Below are positions 52,334 through 62,114 of a DNA stretch of 64,000 nucleotides, piece by piece. Under the pieces are notes generated by a model. The model was not told where the DNA came from. It saw nothing but the letters and a program-made list of their open reading frames with translations, and did not search any database. The stretch spans positions 12,743,362 through 12,807,361 of the forward strand of contig NC_058516.1 in NCBI RefSeq assembly GCF_020382885.2, read 5' to 3'. The position numbers and the translations under genes were made by a program. The stretch is from Scatophagus argus (taxonomy: Eukaryota; Chordata; Actinopteri; Scatophagidae). How positions within the stretch are numbered: position 1 is the stretch's first letter; the number at the start of each line of letters is the position of its first letter.

Positions 52334-52828
52334 ATTCTGTTATAGCACTGAAGAGGGCAGTAAGCAGAGGAGTGCATCCATCTTAAATCTTGAATTCTCA
52401 AGAGGAAGAGAGAAGGTGAGGTAGGTGATGCAGGTGCATTGGATTACGCAAATTGAGGAACAAAGCCTGCTTCAATTTGGAGAGAGCATGGAGATGCTGT
52501 TGGTATGAATTCAAAGATTATTTGTTTGGCACATGTACGTATCTTTAATAATTTAATTTAATCATGAGTGATTGTTTGATTTGATCTTAAAAGAAAAAAA
52601 ATCTTATTTATATGTATTAATTAGTAATTTTGATTTAAATGAACTGTGCAGAGTTGGTGGATTTGATTTAAAATATTCTGTCCTGTTATTTATGTTTAAG
52701 GTTATCAACCTGATTTGACCCTCCAAGCTGAATCTAAATAAAGCAAAAGGAAGAAATAGAGTTGTCCACTGTGTCCTTTTTCAAGTTTGGGCAGAAATTG
52801 AAGCAAAATATCTAAATAACTTGACAAC
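52334..52828 (+). terminator. 3' untranslated region and poly(A) signal of the recombinase-like gene
   Basis: Non-repetitive A/T-rich sequence ends with AATAAA at 52737-52742. A GTTGTCCACTGTGTCC stretch downstream (about 52761-52776) fits the GT-rich element. After about 52790 LINE sequence begins. Confidence 0.5.
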
Positions 52829-53600
52829 AATAGACCTGCTGTATGCTAACATAAGGGATTGTTACAGCTCTTCCCCCCTCCCCCCACCGGGCAGGTCAGA
52901 TCAGTTCACAACCTGATCCACCTCTCCACCTGCTATGAGCTTCTCGTAAAGCGTCTGCCCATAACTTGTCTGCAGAAAAGGCCCTCTATTTTCTGAGGCG
53001 GCTGAGGTCCTTCACCATCTGCAGGACGATGCTGAGGATGTTCTATGAGTCGGTGGTGTCCAGTGCCATCACATATGCTGTTGCCTGCTGGGGCAGCTGC
53101 CTGAGGGTGAGGGACACTAATCAACTCAATAGAGTCATTAAGAAGGCCAGCCATGTTGTGGGAGAGGAACTGGACTCTCTGACAGTGGTGTCTGAGAGGA
53201 GGATGTTGTCCAAAATAAGGACTATACTGGACTTTCCCTCTCACCCTCTCCACAAAGTGCTGATCAACTACAGGAGCTCGTTCAGCAACAGACTCTTACT
53301 CCCATGATGCACCACAGAGCGACACAGGAAATCATTCCTGCCTGTTGCCATCAAACTGTTAAACTCTGCACTGTGACGGACGCACATACTTTTATATATA
53401 CAATGTATATGTTTTACACATGTAAATACCTATATTTTTAGATTTTTAACACATGTAAATAACTGTATTTTTAGATTTATACTTATCTGTTGTTTATCCT
53501 ATTTTTATATCTTTCACTTGTCTTTCTTGGTCGGGAAAACTGCAGGTGCAATGTCTGTACGAAAAAGAATTTCCCTTCTGATTCTGATGCTGATTCTGAA
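52829..53600 (+). pseudogene. L2-type LINE, internally deleted, same family as 20331-23788
   Basis: It begins with the end of the endonuclease ('DLLYAN-RDCYSSSPLPP') and jumps near 52962 to the ORF2 C-terminus. That part reads 'ALYFLRRLRSFTICRTMLRM', 'SAITYAVACWGSCLRVRDTN' and 'SHPLHKVLINYRSSFSN', with a stop in the last block at 53305. The 3' end shows TTCTGATTCTGATGCTGATT repeats. The match to the intact L2 at 20609-23575 is close, which makes this a deletion derivative. Confidence 0.85.
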
Positions 53601-53919
53601 AGGTTTTTTTTTTCAAAACACTATAAATCCATCCGTTTCACAGCTACAGCCTCACTATCTCTCTTTCTTGTCTTTACTTTCTTCCTCCAGTTTTTATTAA
53701 CCTCAAAGTCATTAGGAGTCACACGCACACTGAACTTCAGAACTGAAGAAGGTTCTTGGATGAGAGGCTAAACGTCTTTAAGAACCCTAACTCCAGATGC
53801 CCTAAAAATTTACTACACAGACCATGACCTCGATGACTGAGAACCTTCACCAACATCAGTAGGCTAGTACTATCATTAGTACTTTCTCATGTCACGTCAG
53901 CATGCTTGTTCTTGTAAGG
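53601..53919. other. No gene recognised
   Basis: It includes 'CTTGGATGAGAGGCTAAACG' near 53755, a motif common in untranslated parts of fish retroelements. No coding potential is supported. Confidence 0.4.
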
Positions 53920-54230
53920 GACAGACCTACAAAATGGGATTAAACTAGTCAATTCTGAAACTAAAATTGTACTCTTGTACTCTCCACACACTTTAATGAC
54001 TGCCGCCTTGCAAAAGGGCACCTTCTCCGTGGGACTGTTGTGTGCAGAACGTCTGTGTACCACGCAGCCAGCTGGATGTGAACACCGGAGCAAGCTGAGT
54101 TTCATAGTGCCTTAGCGTGGCTTGGGAGACGCCATCAAGTCCTGGGGCTTTCCTTAATTTCAGCCACATGAAGAGCTTGTGGACATCCCTTTTGGTGATG
54201 GTGAGGGGGTGGAGGTGAGTGACGTTGGGA
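53920..54230 (-). pseudogene. L2/CR1-group LINE fragment, start of RT
   Basis: The minus strand reads 'HPLTITKRDVHKLFMWLKLR' then 'KAPGLDGVSQATLRHYETQL', the first reverse transcriptase block. A broken continuation 'EKVPFCKAAVIKV' follows. Frameshifts and stops follow. It is dead and short. Confidence 0.65.
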
Positions 54231-54342
54231 CAGCCTTATGGCAATGCACCATGTGCTGTGGAACTTGAAATTTGGGAATGTATTTTTATTTTTATTGTTT
54301 TTTCTTTACTTATTTATTTATTTTTTGCAATGACCTATTGAT

Positions 54343-54697
54343 TAGGACGGCATGGTGGTGTAGTGGTTAGCACTGTCGCCTCATAGCAAGAGGGTTCCAG
54401 GTTCGAGCCCTTCTGTGTGGAGATTGCATGTTCTCCAAGTGCCTGCGTGGGTTTTCTCCGGGTACTACGACTTCCTCCCACAATCCCAAAAACATGCCCA
54501 TTAGATTAATTGGCTACTCTACATTTCCCCTAGGTGTGAGTGTGAGAGTATGTGGTTGTCTGTCTTTGCGTGTCAGCCCTGCAAATAACTGGCAACCAGT
54601 CCAGGGTGTACCCCGCCTCTCGCCTGTAGTTAGCTGGAATAGGCTCGCTCTGCGACACAGAAGGATAAGCGGTACAGGAAATGGATGGATGGACCTA
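54343..54697 (+). mobile_element. tRNA-derived SINE (Mermaid-like), RTE-type tail
   Basis: The head carries A-box-like 'GTGTAGTGGTTAGCACTGTC' and B-box 'GGTTCGAGCCC', internal RNA polymerase III promoter elements of a tRNA-derived SINE. The body ('GCATGTTCTCCAAGTGCCTG', 'CAGTCCAGGGTGTACCCCGC') is the common fish SINE body. It ends in ATGGATGGATGG, the same tail as Rex3, which implies mobilisation by an RTE-type LINE. The family name is from memory. Confidence 0.82.
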
Positions 54698-55306
54698 TTG
54701 AATAGCTTTAGCTGAGACGTAATCATGCCACTGACAGGGACTTATCTTGCTGATTATGTTTCTGACTGTTGACTGCATTTTGACCCTCCAAATCTGTGGA
54801 TCGGACATCCCAAAAGTAGTCCAATTTTTCACTTGAAGCACTGTTACCTACTTGCAATTCACTCCTGGAACAATGAGGAAACACAAATACTTATGTGGTA
54901 TGGTTCTAATTCCAATCTGTCTCTCCACTTCCAATATGTTAATCTAACACACTTAAAGTGGTTAAGGGAGTGTTTGCCCTTTTTGGAATTTTTAACATTG
55001 GCCAGAAAACCCAAAGTGGAAGAATGCAGTGGTTTTGGATTCTTCCAAATCTTTTAACGGGTCAGAATACCCCGCTTGGAATCTTCTTTTTGGTGTTGTG
55101 CAATTACTAAAAGCAGACACCAGATGACACTGAAAAGGTTATTTAATCTGTGTTTTTTTGATTTAGAATCACCAATTGGAAGGGGAGGGACAACAGGCTT
55201 TTAACCACTCAGAAGCTAGTTCCAGATTGACTATATTGTTTCATGGTCTTTTCCAGAAATGAAATGCAACAAGCTAATATTGCTTCAAGTGCTTAAGATG
55301 GAATAT
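54698..55306. other. No gene recognised; left flank of the snRNA array
   Basis: The sequence is unique in the window and has no long ORF with recognisable content. The tandem array begins abruptly at about 55307, inside the CR1-like fragment. Confidence 0.5.
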
Positions 55307-55460
55307 TTTTAGGAATTCTGGGAACTGCAAGTAAGCCTGCACTCTGTGATCTGAGTGTTCTATTGGGAATATATGGCACTATTAGATCCTGCAGGTATGA
55401 TGGGGCTAGTCCATTTAGGGCCTTATGTTTCCCAGCCTGGGACCAATAAAGTATATCTAT

Positions 55461-56243
55461 CTATCTATATGTAAGTAGGAGAATTTTAAAGTCTATTCTG
55501 AATTTTACCGGAAGCCAGTGAAGAGAAGCTAAGATGGGGGAGATATGATCCCTTTTACTGATTCCTGTCAAAACTCTAGCTGCTGCATTCTGGATCAGCT
55601 GCAGGCTATTAATAGAGTCATTTGGACATCCTGATAATAGTGAGTTGCAGTAGTCCAGCCTAGAAGTAACAAAAGCATGGACAAGTTTTTCAGCATCACT
55701 CCGAGAGAGGACGCTCCTTGTCTTAGCAATGTTACGGAGGTGAAAGAAGGCGGTCTTGGAGATCTGCGTAATGTGATGGATAAATGACACGTCCTGATCG
55801 AAGAGAACGCCGAGGTTCCTCGCAGTCGTACTGGGGGCCAAAGTAATGCCCTCCAGAGAGAGAATATTATCAGCTGTTCTAGTTGTAAGATGTTTGGGGC
55901 CTAGAACAATGACCTCAGTTTTGTCTGAGTTTAATAATAAGAAGAAATTGGAGGTCACCCAGTCCTTTATGTCCTTAAGACATGCCTGGAGCCTGGCTAA
56001 CGGCTCGGTTTCTTCAGGCTTTGAGGATAAGTGCAGCTGAGTGTCATCAGCGTAACAACGAAAGTTTATGCCATGTTTCTGAATAATATTTCCTAGAGAG
56101 AGCATGTATAAGGTGAACAGGATCGGCCCAAGCACTGAACCCTGTGGAACACCGAGGTTAACCCTTGAATGTGAAGAGGAAACATCATTAACGTGAACAA
56201 AGTGAAATCTATCTGATAAATATGATTTAAACCAGCCCAGTGC
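55461..56243 (-). pseudogene. CR1-like ORF2 fragment in array unit 1
   Basis: The reverse transcriptase runs from 'LGWFKSYLSDRFHFV' through motif B '[13 protein letters not shown]', YADD and the thumb to 'FKILLLTY'. It is cut by a ~40-bp 'GGGACCAATAAAGTATATC' plus TATC insert at about 55437-55470. Sequence up to 56405 is open but not LINE-derived. It is an old insertion copied with the array. Confidence 0.85.
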
Positions 56244-56826
56244 GAGAGGTTTCTTGGTTCCTGGCAGTGGAGGCTTACGGCTCAAGCTCTCCCAGTGAGC
56301 GGATGACACCGCGCTGCTACTGGACAGCCACACGCGCTTGCTAAGATCGTTGGAGGTTTCCCAGGATCTTTGCCGAGTGGCGGAGGCAAAGCTCCGTTTC
56401 ACCAAATCCTCAGTTAAGTTTTGTGGGCGGCGGAAAGAGAGGGTGGGTGTGCCAGGGGTTTTTTCAATCTGCGTAGGTCCTCTGAAGATTCTGGGAGGTC
56501 AGCTTTGAGCGTGCGAAGAGTGCGACAGCCAACTGGACTGCGCGTTTAGCGCTAGCTCATGATAAACCGGGGCTGTGGAAGGCCAGGCGCCTGACTTTTA
56601 TAGGAAAGGTTCCGGTTCTGAAGGGAGACATTCTGCCGTCACCTTTATATCTTGCATACACGTACCCACTGCCAGTCGGTATGAGAGAGCCTCTTCTGCG
56701 GCCGGTGTTTGCTTTCACGTGGGGCGGGAGATAGGAGTTTGTGGCGCTAGCCGGGATAGAAACAGGCGGAATCATAATCACGTCGCCAAATATGTGCGTC
56801 CGCTGCACGGCACGCCACAAGTGCCT

Positions 56827-56841
56827 TACCATAACCGTAGT
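56827..56841 (+). promoter_or_regulatory. PSE-like element of U5 gene, unit 1
   Basis: TACCATAACCGTAGT resembles the vertebrate snRNA proximal sequence element (T/CACC-TAAC). It ends 46 bases before the U5 start, the expected place. A near-octamer TCTTGCATA lies about 235 bases upstream of U5 (about 56650), where a distal element would sit. Confidence 0.65.
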
Positions 56842-56887
56842 CGCTGGGACCACAGCGGTCTTCCCCGCCACTCAGGAGAGGGCCGCA

Positions 56888-57006
56888 CTACTCTGGTTTC
56901 TCTTCATAGCGCACAAGTCTTTCGCCTTTTACTAAAGACTTCCGTGGAGAGGAGCACCAACGAGTTGAAGCAATTTTTGACAGGCTTTGCTGTTCGGCTG
57001 AGCCTC
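56888..57006 (+). ncRNA. U5 spliceosomal snRNA, unit 1
   Basis: The 5' stem begins TACTCTGGTTTCTCTTCA. The invariant loop I, CGCCTTTTACTAAAG, is flanked by pairing arms AGTCTTT/AAGACTT, and the strand CCGTGGAGAGGA closes the main stem. The Sm site is AATTTTTGA, and the final hairpin pairs AGGCT with AGCCT. At about 119 nt it matches the usual 116-120. The U5 RNA holds exon ends during splicing. All hallmarks are intact. The first base is C where human U5 has A, so the exact start is approximate. Confidence 0.94.
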
Positions 57007-57121
57007 CAGCTTCTGTGAACGTCATTTGAGATGCTGCTAACGAGACTTAGGGCGGAGCCGTGGAGCGCTTGGCTAGAGGCTACCCAGCGACGGCCATTCA
57101 TATGCGCAGTTCAAATGGCTG

Positions 57122-57136
57122 CACCGCGACAAGTCA
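57122..57136 (+). promoter_or_regulatory. PSE-like element of U2 gene, unit 1
   Basis: CACCGCGACAAGTCA sits 46-60 bases upstream of U2, at the same distance as the U5 PSE-like site. It shares CACCGCGAC with the human U2 PSE as I recall it. Confidence 0.65.
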
Positions 57137-57181
57137 GCGCTCTCCCGGGAGGTGGCCTCCAGCAGAAAGCGGACGGGGCTC

Positions 57182-57368
57182 ATCGCTTCTCGGCCTTTTG
57201 GCTAAGATCAAGTGTAGTATCTGTTCTTATCAGTTTAATATCTGATACGTCCTCTATAAGGGGACAGCATATTAAATGGATTTTTAGCACTGGGAGCCGA
57301 AAAAGGGGCTTGCTCCGTTCGCTCCACGCATTGACCCGGTGTTGCAGCGCTGCCGGGAACGGTGCACC
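57182..57368 (+). ncRNA. U2 spliceosomal snRNA, unit 1
   Basis: It starts ATCGCTTCTCGGCCTTTTGG, with the GTAGTA branch-point pairing region at about 57214-57219. The Sm-type ATTTTTA follows, and the end is GGAACGGTGCACC. The 187 nt match the family's 187-190. The first ~70 bases equal human U2. Stem IIa is GTCCTC/GGGGAC. Stem IV is CCCGG/CCGGG, where human has CCUGG/CCAGG, so pairing is kept by compensating changes. It pairs with the branch site in the U2 snRNP and appears functional. Confidence 0.97.
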
Positions 57369-57381
57369 TTTCTCCTGCCTT

Positions 57382-57396
57382 GTCCAAAAGCAAAGA
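57382..57396 (+). terminator. snRNA 3' box after U2, unit 1
   Basis: GTCCAAAAGCAAAGA lies 13 bases after the U2 end and fits the vertebrate 3' box pattern GTTTNAAARNNAGA with two mismatches. The identical copy follows U2 in unit 2 at 59879-59893. Confidence 0.6.
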
Positions 57397-57529
57397 CTGA
57401 TTGCAAAATGACAGGCTTCCGCAGAACGTTGAGAGGTTTTTCGGCTTGCGGAGCCGCGCTTTGGAGCCAGTAGGTTTGCACAGGTTTCCGCAAGGGCCGA
57501 TTTTAATGTAGAAATGGGGAACTGATTCT

Positions 57530-58740
57530 CTAATTTCAATTTCAATTTATTTATCAAAATTGTCTGTAGATGCTTTACAGAGACCCGGAGCCTGAACCCC
57601 CGAGCAAGCAGACAGTGGCAAGGAAAAACTCCCTTTTTAAAGGAAGAAACCTTGAGCAGGACCAGGCTTGCAAGAGAGAACTATCCTTCTGATAGTCGGA
57701 CAGAGAGGATGAAAGAGAGAGTGTGCGCCTGTCGAACGCAGATTGGCAACTGGTTCCACAGCAGGGGTGCCTGATTAGATAAAGGCTCGTCCTCCCATTC
57801 CACTTTTAGGAATTCTGGGAACTGCAAGTAAGCCTGCACTCTGTGATCTGAGTGTTCTATTGGGAATATATGGCACTATTAGATCCTGCAGGTATGATGG
57901 GGCTAGTCCATTTAGGGCCTTATGTTTCCCAGCCTGGGACCAATAAAGTATATCTATCTATCTATATGTAAGTAGGAGAATTTTAAAGTCTATTCTGAAT
58001 TTTACCGGAAGCCAGTGAAGAGAAGCTAAGATGGGGGAGATATGATCCCTTTTACTGATTCCTGTCAAAACTCTAGCTGCTGCATTCTGGATCAGCTGCA
58101 GGCTATTAATAGAGTCATTTGGACATCCTGATAATAGTGAGTTGCAGTAGTCCAGCCTAGAAGTAACAAAAGCATGGACAAGTTTTTCAGCATCACTCCG
58201 AGAGAGGACGCTCCTTGTCTTAGCAATATTACGGAGGTGAAAGAAGGCGGTCTTGGAGATCTGCGTAATGTGATGGATAAATGACACGTCCTGATCGAAG
58301 AGAACGCCGAGGTTCCTCGCAGTCGTACTGGGGGCCAAAGTAATGCCGTCCAGAGAGAGAATATTATCAGCTGTTCTAGTTGTAAGATGTTTGGGGCCTA
58401 GAACAATGACCTCAGTTTTGTCTGAGTTTAATAATAAGAAGAAATTGGAGGTCACCCAGTCCTTTATGTCCTTAAGACATGCCTGGAGCCTGGCTAACGG
58501 CTCGGTTTCTTCAGGCTTTGAGGATAAGTGCAGCTGAGTGTCATCAGCGTAACAACGAAAGTTTATGCCATGTTTCTGAATAATATTTCCCAGAGAGAGC
58601 ATGTATAAGGTGAACAGGATCGGCCCAAGCACTGAACCCTGTGGAACACCGAGGTTAACCCTTGAATGTGAAGAGGAAACATCATTAACGTGAACAAAGT
58701 GAAATCTATCTGATAAATATGATTTAAACCAGCCCAGTGC
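57530..58740 (-). pseudogene. CR1-like LINE 3' fragment in array unit 2
   Basis: The 3' tail (TTTCAATTTCAATTTATTT on the plus strand) starts at about 57530. The 3' untranslated region follows, then the C-terminus of ORF2, and the frame at 57958-58740 is open through motif B and YADD. Unlike unit 1, this copy shows the whole truncated LINE, from its tail to the abrupt 5' end at 'ALGWFKSYL'. It is homogenised with the other units. Confidence 0.85.
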
Positions 58741-59323
58741 GAGAGGTTTCTTGGTTCCTGGCAGTGGAGGCTTACGGCTCAAGCTCTCCCAGTGAGCGGA
58801 TGACACCGCGCTGCTACTGGACAGCCACACGCGCTTGCTAAGATCGTTGGAGGTTTCCCAGGATCTTTGCCGAGTGGCGGAGGCAAAGCTCCGTTTCACC
58901 AAATCCTCAGTTAAGTTTTGTGGGCGGCGGAAAGAGAGGGTGGGTGTGCCAGGGGTTTTTTCAATCTGCGTAGGTCCTCTGAAGATTCTGGGAGGTCAGC
59001 TTTGAGCGTGCGAAGAGTGCGACAGCCAACTGGACTGCGCGTTTAGCGCTAGCTCATGATAAACCGGGGCTGTGGAAGGCCAGGCGCCTGACTTTTATAG
59101 GAAAGGTTCCGGTTCTGAAGGGAGACATTCTGCCGTCACCTTTATATCTTGCATACACGTACCCACTGCCAGTCGGTATGAGAGAGCCTCTTCTGCGGCC
59201 GGTGTTTGCTTTCACGTGGGGCGGGAGATAGGAGTTTGTGGCGCTAGCCGGGATAGAAACAGGCGGAATCATAATCACGTCGCCAAATATGTGCGTCCGC
59301 TGCACGGCACGCCACAAGTGCCT

Positions 59324-59338
59324 TACCATAACCGTAGT
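59324..59338 (+). promoter_or_regulatory. PSE-like element of U5 gene, unit 2
   Basis: TACCATAACCGTAGT, identical to the unit 1 site and at the same distance from U5. Confidence 0.65.
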
Positions 59339-59384
59339 CGCTGGGACCACAGCGGTCTTCCCCGCCACTCAGGAGAGGGCCGCA

Positions 59385-59503
59385 CTACTCTGGTTTCTCT
59401 TCATAGCGCACAAGTCTTTCGCCTTTTACTAAAGACTTCCGTGGAGAGGAGCACCAACGAGTTGAAGCAATTTTTGACAGGCTTTGCTGTTCGGCTGAGC
59501 CTC
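59385..59503 (+). ncRNA. U5 spliceosomal snRNA, unit 2
   Basis: It is identical to unit 1 over the gene, with loop I CGCCTTTTACTAAAG and Sm site AATTTTTGA intact. Confidence 0.94.
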
Positions 59504-59618
59504 CAGCTTCTGTGAACGTCATTTGAGATGCTGCTAACGAGACTTAGGGCGGAGCCGTGGAGCGCTTGGCTAGAGGCTACCCAGCGACGGCCATTCATAT
59601 GCGCAGTTCAAATGGCTG

Positions 59619-59633
59619 CACCGCGACAAGTCA
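59619..59633 (+). promoter_or_regulatory. PSE-like element of U2 gene, unit 2
   Basis: CACCGCGACAAGTCA, identical to unit 1. Confidence 0.65.
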
Positions 59634-59678
59634 GCGCTCTCCCGGGAGGTGGCCTCCAGCAGAAAGCGGACGGGGCTC

Positions 59679-59865
59679 ATCGCTTCTCGGCCTTTTGGCT
59701 AAGATCAAGTGTAGTATCTGTTCTTATCAGTTTAATATCTGATACGTCCTCTATAAGGGGACAGCATATTAAATGGATTTTTAGCACTGGGAGCCGAAAA
59801 AGGGGCTTGCTCCGTTCGCTCCACGCATTGACCCGGTGTTGCAGCGCTGCCGGGAACGGTGCACC
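59679..59865 (+). ncRNA. U2 spliceosomal snRNA, unit 2
   Basis: The 187 nt are identical to the unit 1 gene, including the branch-site region, Sm site and stem IV. The 3' box follows at 59879-59893. It is the second complete U2 gene of the array. Confidence 0.97.
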
Positions 59866-60026
59866 TTTCTCCTGCCTTGTCCAAAAGCAAAGACTGATTG
59901 CAAAATGACAGGCTTCCGCAGAACGTTGAGAGGTTTTTCGGCTTGCGGAGCCGCGCTTTGGAGCCAGTAGGTTTGCACAGGTTTCCGCAAGGGCCGATTT
60001 TAATGTAGAAATGGGGAACTGATTCT

Positions 60027-61236
60027 CTAATTTCAATTTCAATTTATTTATCAAAATTGTCTGTAGATGCTTTACAGAGACCCAGAGCCTGAACCCCCGA
60101 GCAAGCAGACAGTGGCAAGGAAAAACTCCCTTTTTAAAGGAAGAAACCTTGAGCAGGACCAGGCTTGCAAGAGAGAACTATCCTTCTGATAGTCGGACAG
60201 AGAGGATGAAAGAGAGAGTGTGCGCCTGTCCAACGCAGATTGGCAACTGGTTCCACAGCAGGGGTGCCTGATAGATAAAGGCTCGTCCTCCCATTCCACT
60301 TTTAGGAATTCTGGGAACTGCAAGTAAGCCTGCACTCTGTGATCTGAGTGTTCTATTGGGAATATATGGCACTATTAGATCCTGCAGGTATGATGGGGCT
60401 AGTCCATTTAGGGCCTTATGTTTCCCAGCCTGGGACCAATAAAGTATATCTATCTATCTATATGTAAGTAGGAGAATTTTAAAGTCTATTCTGAATTTTA
60501 CCGGAAGCCAGTGAAGAGAAGCTAAGATGGGGGAGATATGATCCCTTTTACTGATTCCTGTCAAAACTCTAGCTGCTGCATTCTGGATCAGCTGCAGGCT
60601 ATTAATAGAGTCATTTGGACATCCTGATAATAGTGAGTTGCAGTAGTCCAGCCTAGAAGTAACAAAAGCATGGACAAGTTTTTCAGCATCACTCCGAGAG
60701 AGGACGCTCCTTGTCTTAGCAATGTTACGGAGGTGAAAGAAGGCGGTCTTGGAGATCTGCGTAATGTGATGGATAAATGACACGTCCTGATCGAAGAGAA
60801 CGCCGAGGTTCCTCGCAGTCGTACTGGGGGCCAAAGTAATGCCCTCCAGAGAGAGAATATTATCAGCTGTTCTAGTTGTAAGATGTTTGGGGCCTAGAAC
60901 AATGACCTCAGTTTTGTCTGAGTTTAATAATAAGAAGAAATTGGAGGTCACCCAGTCCTTTATGTCCTTAAGACATGCCTGGAGCCTGGCTAACGGCTCG
61001 GTTTCTTCAGGCTTTGAGGATAAGTGCAGCTGAGTGTCATCAGCGTAACAACGAAAGTTTATGCCATGTTTCTGAATAATATTTCCCAGAGAGAGCATGT
61101 ATAAGGTGAACAGGATCGGCCCAAGCACTGAACCCTGTGGAACACCGAGGTTAACCCTTGAATGTGAAGAGGAAACATCATTAACGTGAACAAAGTGAAA
61201 TCTATCTGATAAATATGATTTAAACCAGCCCAGTGC
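60027..61236 (-). pseudogene. CR1-like LINE 3' fragment in array unit 3
   Basis: This is the same truncated LINE as in unit 2, with tail, 3' untranslated region and open partial ORF2 (60454-61236). It has a one-base difference in the 3' region (CCTGATAGAT against CCTGATTAGAT). Confidence 0.85.
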
Positions 61237-61819
61237 GAGAGGTTTCTTGGTTCCTGGCAGTGGAGGCTTACGGCTCAAGCTCTCCCAGTGAGCGGATGAC
61301 ACCGCGCTGCTACTGGACAGCCACACGCGCTTGCTAAGATCGTTGGAGGTTTCCCAGGATCTTTGCCGAGTGGCGGAGGCAAAGCTCCGTTTCACCAAAT
61401 CCTCAGTTAAGTTTTGTGGGCGGCGGAAAGAGAGGGTGGGTGTGCCAGGGGTTTTTTCAATCTGCGTAGGTCCTCTGAAGATTCTGGGAGGTCAGCTTTG
61501 AGCGTGCGAAGAGTGCGACAGCCAACTGGACTGCGCGTTTAGCGCTAGCTCATGATAAACCGGGGCTGTGGAAGGCCAGGCGCCTGACTTTTATAGGAAA
61601 GGTTCCGGTTCTGAAGGGAGACATTCTGCCGTCACCTTTATATCTTGCATACATGTACCCACTGCCAGTCGGTATGAGAGAGCCTCTTCTGCGGCCGGTG
61701 TTTGCTTTCACGTAGGGCGGGAGATAGGAGTTTGTGGCGCTAGCCGGGATAGAAACAGGCGGAATCATAATCACGTCGCCAAATATGTGCGTCCGCTGCA
61801 CGGCACGCCACAAGTGCCT

Positions 61820-61834
61820 TACCATAACCGTAGT
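61820..61834 (+). promoter_or_regulatory. PSE-like element of U5 gene, unit 3
   Basis: TACCATAACCGTAGT, as in units 1 and 2. Confidence 0.65.
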
Positions 61835-61880
61835 CGCTGGGACCACAGCGGTCTTCCCCGCCACTCAGGAGAGGGCCGCA

Positions 61881-61999
61881 CTACTCTGGTTTCTCTTCAT
61901 AGCGCACAAGTCTTTCGCCTTTTACTAAAGACTTCCGTGGAGAGGAGCACCAACGAGTTGAAGCAATTTTTGACAGGCTTTGCTGTTCGGCTGAGCCTC
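61881..61999 (+). ncRNA. U5 spliceosomal snRNA, unit 3
   Basis: It is a complete gene identical to the other two, the third U5 copy in the window. Confidence 0.94.
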
Positions 62000-62114
62000 C
62001 AGCTTCTGTGAACGTCATTTGAGATGCTGCTAACGAGACTTAGGGCGGAGCCGTGGAGCGCTTGGCTAGAGGCTACCCAGCGACGGCCATTCATATGCGC
62101 AGTTCAAATGGCTG

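Larger units (their letters stand above)
39609..52742 (+). pseudogene. Split tyrosine-recombinase-like gene, disrupted by Gypsy and L2
   Basis: Three exon pieces on the plus strand join in phase and together carry the tyrosine-recombinase catalytic set. Exon 1 (39609-39669 plus 47834-47927) has 'ITGHRKGVITNL', the box I arginine. Exon 2 (50370-50501) has 'DHKTKESFGHAQ', the beta-hairpin lysine, and 'PTFSPIRSSI', the box II arginine. Exon 3 (from 50596) has 'LMFHSTATAEKFYE', where His-x8-Tyr is the spacing of lambda-type recombinases. A charged C-terminal tail and AATAAA at 52737 follow. A Gypsy element splits exon 1, an L2 separates exon 2 from its acceptor and the tail has a frame change. 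DNA recombination activity is not implied; family members in fish could be domesticated or Crypton-like. The 5' exons are not identified. Confidence 0.68.
55307..57804 (+). repeat. U5-U2 snRNA tandem unit 1 (~2.5 kb)
   Basis: The unit contains a CR1-like LINE fragment (minus strand), about 0.6 kb of unique spacer, a U5 gene, a 175-bp spacer, a U2 gene and the 3' end of the next CR1 fragment. Units 2 and 3 follow head to tail at a spacing of 2496-2497 bp with only scattered single-base differences. Examples are ATGCCCTCC against ATGCCGTCC near 55850 and 58347. ORFs of 64-147 codons that recur at the same place in every unit reflect this identity, not coding. Confidence 0.95.
57805..60299 (+). 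repeat. U5-U2 snRNA tandem unit 2 (~2.5 kb)
   Basis: It has the same layout as unit 1. Differences I can see are single bases, for example AATATTACGG for AATGTTACGG near 58225, and one-base indels at the unit junctions. Confidence 0.95.

Noticed and set aside
53735-53790. 'GGATGAGAGGCTAAACGTC' resembling a small hammerhead ribozyme core
   Set aside because: The required CUGAUGA core is not matched at two positions and helices are too short. It is probably part of a retroelement untranslated region.
56272-56281. GCTTACGG, as at the start of 5S rRNA, inside the snRNA unit
   Set aside because: Only about nine bases match. The following sequence lacks the internal control region of 5S. No 5S, U1, U4 or U6 gene was found in the unit.
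56575-57411. ORFs of 147, 104, 126 and 125 codons repeated in each array unit
   Set aside because: They overlap the U5 and U2 RNA genes and promoters on both strands, and recur only because the units are near-identical.
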